The position numbers were made by a program, and so were the translations under genes. Below, piece by piece: positions 8,629 through 14,201 of a DNA stretch of 19,541 nt (the stretch's first letter is position 1; every line of letters begins with the position of its first letter). Origin of the DNA: an uncultured Flammeovirgaceae bacterium (GTDB taxonomy: Bacteria; Bacteroidota; Bacteroidia; Cytophagales; Cyclobacteriaceae); assembly GCA_937138955.1 (NCBI GenBank), contig CAKZPJ010000075.1, positions 1-19,541 on the forward strand, read 5' to 3'. The notes under the pieces were generated by a model, which ran no database searches, was not told the DNA's origin, and worked only from the letters and a program-made list of their open reading frames with translations.

Positions 8629-8937
8629 AAAATCTTCCGTAAAAAATCGAACTCTCCAATCATGTCGGCCACTGCTACTCATGCAGAAGCTGGAAAATTT
8701 TTGTTGGTATAGTACAAAAACTAAGCCCTCGGTAGTTGAGGTGAAATACAGCATTTGTAAGAAGTAAGAGGGCTGGGAAGACTAACAAGATGTAAGTAAA
8801 AACAGAGTTACCGTAGCTATTCTTACAATCTAGAGGGATTTGTGTGTAACTATTTATATATAAAAAATAATTACGATGACACAAAGCATCGGGTAAAGAG
8901 TAAGAAATAGTGCAAGTTTACTTAAATTAAGATCTGA
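8629..8937. other. Intergenic region between the PKD gene start and the Pol IV stop
   Basis: 309 bases with no convincing gene. It carries the leader and presumably the promoter of the minus-strand PKD/porP operon. An AT-rich stretch lies at about 8851-8872. Open frames here (minus strand 8884-8675, and the N-terminal extension 8754-8629) lack recognisable protein character. I see no terminator hairpin behind the Pol IV gene. Confidence 0.6.
8715..8746 (-). promoter_or_regulatory. Possible Bacteroidetes-type promoter for the PKD/porP operon
   Basis: Read on the minus strand, TTTC (8746-8743), a 19-base spacer, then TAGTTTTTG (8723-8715). The phylum's consensus is TTTG-N19-TAnnTTTG. This site has one mismatch in the upstream box and one extra base in the downstream box. 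It would give a leader of about 80 bases before the ATG at 8628. The match is imperfect and the region AT-rich, so this is only a candidate. Confidence 0.3.
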
Positions 8938-10017
8938 TTAATCTAAGAAAAAGTCAAAATAGAGCTGATTACTTGATTGAGTTATCAGACTAGAAAGGCT
9001 TAACCCGAGCAACCGGACCGCACGTTGGCTGATTTCGCTGTCGTTTAGCAGGCGAATGGCTAGTGGGTACCAGTCGGCGGAGGTGGTTAGTAGACGAGGA
9101 GCAGTATAGCTTCGGGTAATTACCTGAAAGTCAGTGAATTTTATTTTGAGAGTAATGGTGCGGCCCCGTGCTTGATTCCGTCGAACCCGCTCCTCCAGTG
9201 AAACTGATAAAGCTTCTAATTCTTCTAGAAGTGCCTCCGGGTCGGTAATATCGCGGAAAAATGTTGTCTCTATCCCCACCGATTTGCGAATACGGTGAGG
9301 CTTCACTTCCCGATAATCTTCGCCCCGTACAATTTGATAGTAGTGTCGCCCGGTCTTACCAAAGTACCGAACCAGTTCCGGGAGAGCACGCTTTTTTAGG
9401 TCTCTGCCGGTCGTAATTTGCAGCGTGTGCATTTTCTGAGCAGTAACCCGGCCAATTCCGTGAAATTTCTCGATGGGTAGCGTTTCCAGAAATGCTACGG
9501 CTTCTTGAGGTAAAATTACTTTTAGCCCATTAGGTTTGTCGTAGTCAGAGGCAATCTTTGCCAAAAACTTATTGTAAGAAACACCGGCTGAGGCGGTTAA
9601 TTGAGTTTCTTCTAAGATTTGCGCTTTGATCAATTGAGCTACTCGAATGGCCGACTTCAACCCCTTTTTGTTCTCGGTCACATCCAAATAAGCCTCATCT
9701 AATGAGAGCGGTTCTACCAAATCGGTATACTGAAAAAAAATTTCCCGAATCTGTTGAGAAACTGTACGGTACGCATCAAAGCGAGACTTCACAAATATTA
9801 AGTGGGGACATAAGCGAGCCGCTTTTACTGAAGGCATAGCCGAGCGTACTCCAAACACTCGGGCTTCGTAACTAGCCGCAGCTACTACGCCTCGGTGACT
9901 ACTACCTCCCACGGCAATTGGTTTACCTTGGTAAGCCGGATTATCTCGCTGTTCTACCGAAGCAAAAAAGGCATCCATATCAATATGGATAATCTTACGG
10001 ATGGATAGCGGAGGCAT
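8938..10017 (-). CDS. dinB: DNA polymerase IV (Y-family translesion polymerase)
   Basis: A 359-residue Y-family polymerase that copies past damaged bases and extends misaligned primers. Palm-domain metal ligands are visible: D13 in HIDMDAFFASVE, and D107 and E108 in PLSLDEAYLD. F18 is the expected steric-gate residue that excludes ribonucleotides. The finger segment RGVVAAASYEARVFGVRSAMP (about 42-62) and the thumb helix-hairpin-helix IEKFHGIGRVTAQKM (about 187-201) are intact. The little-finger domain follows. The C-terminal QLYFDF (351-356) is a good candidate for the sliding-clamp binding motif. Length is normal for the family. It appears to be transcribed alone. No LexA-like operator was recognised in the 134 bases upstream. 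Confidence 0.96.
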   Translation of the reverse strand: MPPLSIRKIIHIDMDAFFASVEQRDNPAYQGKPIAVGGSSHRGVVAAASYEARVFGVRSAMPSVKAARLCPHLIFVKSRFDAYRTVSQQIREIFFQYTDLVEPLSLDEAYLDVTENKKGLKSAIRVAQLIKAQILEETQLTASAGVSYNKFLAKIASDYDKPNGLKVILPQEAVAFLETLPIEKFHGIGRVTAQKMHTLQITTGRDLKKRALPELVRYFGKTGRHYYQIVRGEDYREVKPHRIRKSVGIETTFFRDITDPEALLEELEALSVSLEERVRRNQARGRTITLKIKFTDFQVITRSYTAPRLLTTSADWYPLAIRLLNDSEISQRAVRLLGLSLSSLITQSSNQLYFDFFLD

Positions 10018-10060
10018 TGGTTATAGAACTATTCTATGCATTTTTAGTTGAAGGAAATGA

Positions 10061-10142
10061 TAATGAGTAATGACTGATGAGTAACAGTTAATGATCGGTA
10101 GATTGTAAGCATTAGTCATTATTCATTCATCACTAATCATTA
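10061..10142. repeat. Imperfect 82-base dyad built from TAATGA-like words
   Basis: Left arm 10061-10092 and right arm 10111-10142 pair over 32 positions with 22 matches without gaps, around an 18-base loop. Both arms consist of short degenerate words such as TAATGA, TGATGA and their complements. It lies between the divergent starts of Pol IV and the small membrane protein, so it could act as a cruciform, a shared regulatory site or a transcript hairpin, or be a remnant of a short interspersed repeat. A bare low-complexity tract is the simplest alternative. Confidence 0.5.
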
Positions 10143-10151
10143 CGTTTGGTT

Positions 10152-10316
10152 ATGCAAAATATGACATTGCAGAAAAAGATTTTCTTAGTGATTGCTGCGT
10201 TATTTCTTTTGACTATGCTGTATTTTAGCTTTGATATTGCTCGAAGAACTACATTTCCTGGTTCTAAACCCAACCTAAAAGAACGTATTGCCCCATCTTC
10301 TGACACTCTAAAGTGA
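10152..10316 (+). CDS. Small single-pass membrane protein (54 residues), unknown function
   Basis: An ATG-initiated frame of 54 codons: MQNMTLQKKIFLVIAALFLL, then TMLYFSFDIARRTT, then FPGSKPNLKERIAPSSDTLK. A short positive N-terminus (KK at 8-9) precedes one hydrophobic helix (about 10-27). An Arg-Arg-containing, Pro/Lys-rich tail follows, so the likely topology is a membrane anchor with a short soluble tail. The stop lies 13 bases before the DUF2452-like gene, suggesting one transcript. A perfect TAnnTTTG box (TACGTTTG, 10141-10148) lies right in front. If it is the promoter, the transcript starts at about the ATG, which would favour leaderless translation or Met4 (10161). No family is recognised. 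Confidence rests on a well-formed membrane protein and the tight spacing. Confidence 0.65.
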   Translation: MQNMTLQKKIFLVIAALFLLTMLYFSFDIARRTTFPGSKPNLKERIAPSSDTLK

Positions 10317-10329
10317 CGAATTCAGTACT

Positions 10330-10803
10330 ATGAATCAAGATACACAAAAGCAGAAAATAGACATTGATCGGATTGATCTGGAAAAGGAACGAGAGAAGAC
10401 CACCGATCAACCCGGGTTAATCGCTTTTCCGCATACGGTAGGCGGAGCCGTGATAAGGCCCGAAGATAAAGGAAAAATCAAAGGGCGAGCCGTATCAGCC
10501 ATGCGTCAGCAAACGGATAAGCAAATGCAGCAACTCTACGAGCAGGCGCAAACGCTAGCCCGACAAGCCCAAGCAATTAAAGAGCGCGTAGACATTTCAG
10601 AGCGGATTTATGAGGCGGAAATGAATTTTGAGCCGATTATTGCGCATACGTATTATATGTATCAAAAGAAAAACGAAACAGATGTATTGTCGCTAGTTTC
10701 GCCCGCGGAGTGGGGACGAAGCCATCCGTACCAGGCTTACGTAGCCAAAGTAACATTACTCTCTGACCACACTTGGGAGGTAGAAGCTGCTTCAGACGAC
10801 TAA
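10330..10803 (+). CDS. DUF2452-like cytoplasmic protein
   Basis: A 157-residue soluble protein without signal peptide or membrane helix. From memory it resembles the DUF2452 family found in Bacteroidetes, with conserved-looking blocks PGLIAFPHTVGGAVIRPEDK (about 28-47), KGRAVSAMRQQTDKQMQQLYEQ (about 50-71), FEPIIAHTYYMYQKK (about 100-114) and a C-terminal LLSDHTWEVE. The middle third (about 56-95) is probably a long helix. No catalytic motif is evident and the function is unknown. It follows the small membrane protein by 13 bases, so those two may work together. It precedes the kinase gene by 33-75 bases depending on the kinase start. Family assignment could not be checked here. Confidence 0.8.
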   Translation: MNQDTQKQKIDIDRIDLEKEREKTTDQPGLIAFPHTVGGAVIRPEDKGKIKGRAVSAMRQQTDKQMQQLYEQAQTLARQAQAIKERVDISERIYEAEMNFEPIIAHTYYMYQKKNETDVLSLVSPAEWGRSHPYQAYVAKVTLLSDHTWEVEAASDD

Positions 10804-10878
10804 AAACAGATGATTAATCGCGGGCTACGCAATTGATTGGCTATATTTGTTTTAGCACTATCTCTTGTTCCTAAGTTC

Positions 10879-12393
10879 GTGAAAGTCTACCAATTAAAGT
10901 TAGAGCGCTGGTTGGCGCTAACCCTCTTTAGTTTAACCGTATTTTTTGTAGGAGCTGTTTCGATAGGTTTCTACGCCCAACTTAAAAATGCGGTACTGGA
11001 ACGAACCCAGAATCAACTTCTATCTATCAATATTCTCAAAAAGCGGTTGGTAGAACAGCACTTAGCTGATCTTACCCTCTCACAGATAGATTCTACTACT
11101 TTTCGGGCTGGTTTAGAAGCAATTGTGGCGGAGCGAACTGGAATGGGAGCTACCGGCGAATCGTACTTAGTTACTCTTCAGGGACAAATGCTAACGGCTT
11201 CTCGGTTTTTCCCCGATTCCTTGCCGAAAAGTATTACGGTAAATACCCAGGGTTTTAACCGAGCCTTAGCGGGATATGAAGGGATAGACACCTACGCTGA
11301 CTATCGGGGTATTCCGATTATTGGAGCCTACCAAAAGGTCAAAATTCGCAAAAACTCTTGGGTTCTTCTTACTGAAATTGATGTGGCGGAAGCTATGCAG
11401 CCCATTACCCAATTGCGAGACCGCTTTATTATACTTTCACTAGGGTTGCTGCTACTATCGTGGTTCATCTCAACTTGGCTGGCCAAGGAGTTATCCCGCC
11501 CTATACTTTCTATCAAAGAAAATATCAATAGTTTAGTGCAGGGAAGATTACCTAATAAATTAATCAAGGGTTCCCGAATTCAGGAGATCAACCGTATTTC
11601 TGAATCTTTGAACGAACTTATTCAAGGACTAAATCAGACAATACAGTTTGCCCAAAATATTGGTCAAGGTAACTTTTCGGTAGATTATCACCCCTTGAGT
11701 GATCAAGACAAACTTGGTAACTCGTTGCTCACTATGCGTAATCAACTTCTGCAACTAAATGAACAGAAGGAGCAATTGGAAAGAGAGGCGAAGAAAATAC
11801 TGGTAAGTGCTCAAGAAACTGAGCGAGAGCGGTTTGCCCGAGATATTCATGATGGTATTGGACCACTACTTACCACCGCAAAATTGAAAATATTTACTAC
11901 GGAATTATCTGACTCTGCTAAACAGGAAATCACGGAATTGCTCAACGAAATCATCGCTGAGATACGGCGAATCTCCAGCAATCTTATGCCCGCTGTACTC
12001 CGCGACTTTGGCCCTGGTGAGGCTATCAAACAACTTGTTCAGGAGATGGAAAAAAAATCACCAATCACTATTCATTACGCCAATGACTCACTTTCTCAAT
12101 CTCGCATCAGCAAAGAAAGAGGCATTGCGTTGTATCGGATTGCCCAGGAAGCAATTAATAATACCTTGAAACATGCCGAAGCTACTGAAGTAGTAATGTC
12201 TTTAACTGAATTTGATAACCGGGTTGTATTCTATTATAAAGATAATGGTAAAGGGATAGATTTTGTGAAATCCGAGCAAGCAGTAGGCAAGGGGCTAAGA
12301 AATATACGGGAGAGGATACATATTTTAGATGGTACAGTAGAAATATTCAATGATAGTGGGGTAGTTATTGAGGTAGAAATTCCAATAGTATGA
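10879..12393 (+). CDS. Membrane sensor histidine kinase, NarX/DesK type, with Cache-like sensor and two HAMP segments
   Basis: A 504-residue kinase that should autophosphorylate and pass phosphate to the overlapping regulator. In order: TM1 (about 11-33); a periplasmic sensor (34-181) with GMGATGESYLVTLQGQML and GIPIIGAYQKVK, typical of Cache domains; TM2 (about 182-202); a HAMP segment (about 203-255); a second HAMP-like segment (GNFSVDY...DKLGNSLLTMRNQL, about 262-292). A HisKA_3 box follows with H324 in FARDIHDGIGPLL. The ATPase domain has IAQEAINNTLKHA (N-box), DNGKGID and GKGLRNIRERI. No in-frame ATG precedes residue ~89. I choose GTG 10879, because a possible TATATTTG promoter box at 10842-10849 would make the TTG at 10837 untranscribed. 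The frame is open from 10837. Confidence 0.92.
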   Translation: MKVYQLKLERWLALTLFSLTVFFVGAVSIGFYAQLKNAVLERTQNQLLSINILKKRLVEQHLADLTLSQIDSTTFRAGLEAIVAERTGMGATGESYLVTLQGQMLTASRFFPDSLPKSITVNTQGFNRALAGYEGIDTYADYRGIPIIGAYQKVKIRKNSWVLLTEIDVAEAMQPITQLRDRFIILSLGLLLLSWFISTWLAKELSRPILSIKENINSLVQGRLPNKLIKGSRIQEINRISESLNELIQGLNQTIQFAQNIGQGNFSVDYHPLSDQDKLGNSLLTMRNQLLQLNEQKEQLEREAKKILVSAQETERERFARDIHDGIGPLLTTAKLKIFTTELSDSAKQEITELLNEIIAEIRRISSNLMPAVLRDFGPGEAIKQLVQEMEKKSPITIHYANDSLSQSRISKERGIALYRIAQEAINNTLKHAEATEVVMSLTEFDNRVVFYYKDNGKGIDFVKSEQAVGKGLRNIRERIHILDGTVEIFNDSGVVIEVEIPIV

Positions 12394-13037
12394 AAGAAAA
12401 GATTAATGTTGTTTTGGCCGACGATCATCAGTTGTTTCGTAATGGTTTGCGAGCAATGCTGGAGGCTTCCGGATTCATCAATATTGTTGGTGAAGCATCG
12501 CATGGATCGGTACTGCTAACGGTATTGGCTTCTCAACCTACCGATATTGTATTATTGGATATTTCTATGCCTCAACCATCGGGCGATCTGACTTCAGGAA
12601 TTGACTTACTGCCCATCATTAGGGATCGGTTCCCGCAGGTGAAGTGTATTATGTTGACAATGCACGCAGATGTTCAGTATGTTTTGCGTAGCTTAAAGCA
12701 GGGTGCTGATGGCTATTTATTAAAAGATACTGACGAAACTGAACTTAAAACAGCAATTCAGGAGGTATACGAAGGCAAAAAGTACTTTAAAAATAAGATT
12801 TCTGATCTGATTGTAGCCAACCTATCGGGAGACACGAAGCCCGAAACCCTGCTAAGCGAACGTGAAATTCAGATTGTCCGCCTGGTAGCCGAAGGTAAAA
12901 TCACGAAAGAAATCGCCGATCAACTCTACGTAAGCGTTCGCACCATTGAAACACACCGTTCTCGCATCATGAAAAAACTCGGAGTAGCTAACACTGCCGA
13001 GATGATTCGCCTGGCATACGAAAAGAAGTTAATTTAA
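12390..13037 (+). CDS. NarL/FixJ-family response regulator with LuxR-type helix-turn-helix
   Basis: A 215-residue transcription factor, partner of the kinase; its ATG overlaps the kinase stop (ATGA, 12390-12393), so they are translationally coupled. The receiver domain (1 to about 125) has the acidic pair D11 and D12, phosphoacceptor D57 in VLLDISMP, T90 and K112. A small insertion, QPSGDLTSG (62-70), after the phosphorylation site is common in Bacteroidetes members of this family. The LuxR domain (about 153-212) includes LSEREIQIVRLVAEGKITKE and the recognition helix VSVRTIETHRSRIMKKLG. All key residues are present, so it should be a functional phospho-dependent regulator. Targets are unknown. 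The next genes downstream, in the same direction, are obvious candidates to test. Confidence 0.95.
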   Translation: MKEKINVVLADDHQLFRNGLRAMLEASGFINIVGEASHGSVLLTVLASQPTDIVLLDISMPQPSGDLTSGIDLLPIIRDRFPQVKCIMLTMHADVQYVLRSLKQGADGYLLKDTDETELKTAIQEVYEGKKYFKNKISDLIVANLSGDTKPETLLSEREIQIVRLVAEGKITKEIADQLYVSVRTIETHRSRIMKKLGVANTAEMIRLAYEKKLI

Positions 13038-13145
13038 AATTAGGCGGTTGCAGGTCGGCTCCGTCGCGCAGTGTTCAAAGTTATCCACGAGCATATCGAT
13101 TACGTATTTCCCACATCGATACTGCCAGATTCCCTCATTCTATTT

Positions 13146-13161
13146 TACCAAGATATTGGTA
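13146..13161. promoter_or_regulatory. Inverted repeat TACCAA-GATA-TTGGTA upstream of the GPxAKN protein gene
   Basis: A perfect 6-base inverted repeat with a 4-base spacer, 58 bases before the ATG at 13219 and 109 bases after the response-regulator stop. Its size and position would suit a dimeric regulator, and the adjacent LuxR-type regulator is one candidate. A chance dyad of this size in a 181-base gap is also possible. Confidence 0.3.
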
Positions 13162-13218
13162 GCAACGTACTGATATACAACGCGTTATAATAAGTAGGAA
13201 ACGGAAAATTTACTTATA

Positions 13219-13587
13219 ATGAAAGCACTGACTATATTTATTGCTACGCTGTTTATCTTCAACTTTAGTTCTGCCCAGGTATTGAGCCCGAATGATACCA
13301 CTCGCGACATGTATTCTGATGAATTATCTGACAAAAGTTTGACAAAAGAGCAGCGAGTACAACGAGGTAGTCTAAAAGGCCCCAAAGCTAAGAATCATCC
13401 TGATTGGAAGTTTCGTCCATCGAGAGTTGAAATTACCCACCCGACTTCCTTCAGTCGCAAGACGGGGCCTAACGCTAAAAACCACAAGGTTTGGCAAGAT
13501 ACTACCCGCAAAACTCCGGTATTAAGAAAAGAAAGAAAAAATCTAAAAGGGCCACGGGCTAAAAACTATAAACCTTGGAAAGGTTGA
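13219..13587 (+). CDS. Small secreted basic protein with three GPxAKN(H/Y)xxW motifs
   Basis: A 122-residue protein with a clear signal peptide (MKALTIFIATLFIFNFSSAQ, cleavage near 19/20). The mature part is strongly basic and poor in hydrophobic residues, so it is probably unstructured alone. Three 10-residue motifs recur: GPKAKNHPDW (54-63), GPNAKNHKVW (83-92) and GPRAKNYKPW (111-120), spaced 29 and 28 residues apart, the last at the C-terminus. No enzyme or transport signature is seen. It is monocistronic: 181 bases upstream and 225 downstream lack genes. The nearest upstream gene is the response regulator. Function unknown. The regular GP-AKN-W pattern suggests a repeated ligand contact, perhaps with peptidoglycan, lipopolysaccharide or an outer-membrane partner, but that is speculation. 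Confidence 0.8.
   Translation: MKALTIFIATLFIFNFSSAQVLSPNDTTRDMYSDELSDKSLTKEQRVQRGSLKGPKAKNHPDWKFRPSRVEITHPTSFSRKTGPNAKNHKVWQDTTRKTPVLRKERKNLKGPRAKNYKPWKG
13378..13578 (+). repeat. Three GPxAKN(H/Y)xxW coding repeats
   Basis: Copies at 13378-13407, 13465-13494 and 13549-13578 encode the ten-residue motif with invariant Gly, Pro, Ala, Lys, Asn and Trp positions. Codon usage differs between copies, so the protein motif rather than the DNA is conserved. Confidence 0.8.
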
Positions 13588-13614
13588 AAAGAGGAAGGGT
13601 AGAGAACAGAATCG

Positions 13615-13672
13615 GGCAACCATCTATAGCTAGATGATGACCGCTATCGAAACTTGCAAGAAAGCGGTTGCC
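13615..13672. other. Structured intergenic element, possible three-way-junction RNA
   Basis: Within the gene-free 13588-13812 stretch, three nested pairings fit one compact fold. Outer stem: GGCAAC (13615-13620) with GTTGCC (13667-13672). First hairpin: CATCTA-tagc-TAGATG (13621-13636), directly abutting the outer stem. Second hairpin: CGCT (13642-13645) with AGCG (13663-13666), directly abutting the other side. It lies 28 bases after the GPxAKN gene and has no T tract, so it is not a classic terminator. It could be an mRNA 3' structure, a small RNA or a palindromic repeat. Confidence 0.4.
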
Positions 13673-13735
13673 ACTTGTAACTAGCAGAAGACAAAGGATT
13701 AACACTTACTTATTCGCTCGCTTTCATTCAATTAT

Positions 13736-13784
13736 TGAGTAATCAGTAGCTACCTAGCTCACTCATTAATCCATCATTAATCCA
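13736..13784. promoter_or_regulatory. Nested palindromes and a direct repeat upstream of the 104-residue orphan gene
   Basis: TGAGT (13736-13740) pairs with ACTCA (13761-13765) and encloses AGCTA-cc-TAGCT (13748-13759). Directly after, CATTAATCCA occurs twice with an 11-base period (13764-13773 and 13775-13784), which would put both copies on the same DNA face. The block ends 28 bases before the ATG at 13813. This resembles a regulatory region, but no known operator is recognised. Confidence 0.35.
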
Positions 13785-13812
13785 CTTTTTTGAACCCTTA
13801 AATAGCAAAATT

Positions 13813-14127
13813 ATGATTAAAGCAACAATCCGAGAACGTTATATCAGTAGCGAAAATGGTATAGCCCATGAGCGAGTTAGGGAAATTATGCATGAATCGC
13901 GCATTTTCACCTCAGAAGAAAAATTTAATGAGTGGCTTCAAACTTTTAGACATCAGCTTTGGCAAGATGATCCCGCCAAGGTAAAGCTGGTAGAAGGTAT
14001 TTATGTGGATAAGCAGACTATTTCAGTAGATGATGTTACTCCACCCAAGCAGGTTCGTAAGTACGCTACTTTCCGAAAGGGAGTATCTTATCATTACGCC
14101 AACGACGATCACGTGCAGTTGGCATAG
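13813..14127 (+). CDS. Small cytoplasmic protein of unknown function (104 residues)
   Basis: A soluble, charged protein with no signal peptide or membrane helix. It opens MIKATIRERYISSENGIAHE and has a probably helical block (about 17-50, with EEKFNEWLQTFRHQLW). A strand-rich part follows (KVKLVEGIYVDKQTISVDD), and the end is basic and aromatic (RKYATFRKGVSYHYANDD). No family is recognised. It stands alone, between the structured 13.6 kb region and the shared hairpin at 14134-14198. The ATG at 13813 is the first in frame, and the composition is protein-like throughout, so I take it as real. Its 5' region holds palindromes and a phased direct repeat, suggesting control by a dedicated regulator. 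Confidence 0.72.
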   Translation: MIKATIRERYISSENGIAHERVREIMHESRIFTSEEKFNEWLQTFRHQLWQDDPAKVKLVEGIYVDKQTISVDDVTPPKQVRKYATFRKGVSYHYANDDHVQLA

Positions 14128-14133
14128 TAGAGG

Positions 14134-14198
14134 TTATTCTGATTTTTTCTTACGGTAAAAGTCTGACTATCACTACCTGTAAAGAAAAGTCAGAATAA
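14134..14198. terminator. Bidirectional hairpin terminator between convergent genes
   Basis: Arms 14134-14152 (TTATTCTGATTTTTTCTTA) and 14180-14198 pair at 16 of 19 positions plus one G-U wobble. The arms are T-rich on one side and A-rich on the other, around a 27-base loop. It lies 6 bases after the stop of the 104-residue gene and 3 bases beyond the stop of the glycoside hydrolase, so it can serve both transcripts. Confidence 0.6.
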
Positions 14199-14201
14199 TG
14201 T

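Noticed and set aside
8629..8754. 42-residue N-terminal extension of the PKD protein
   Set aside because: The extension would bury the clear signal peptide that starts at 8628, and its composition is not protein-like.
8675..8884. Minus-strand frame of 69 codons with a hydrophobic stretch
   Set aside because: The hydrophobic run comes from an AT-rich leader, there is no gene-like spacing, and it overlaps the PKD leader in another frame.
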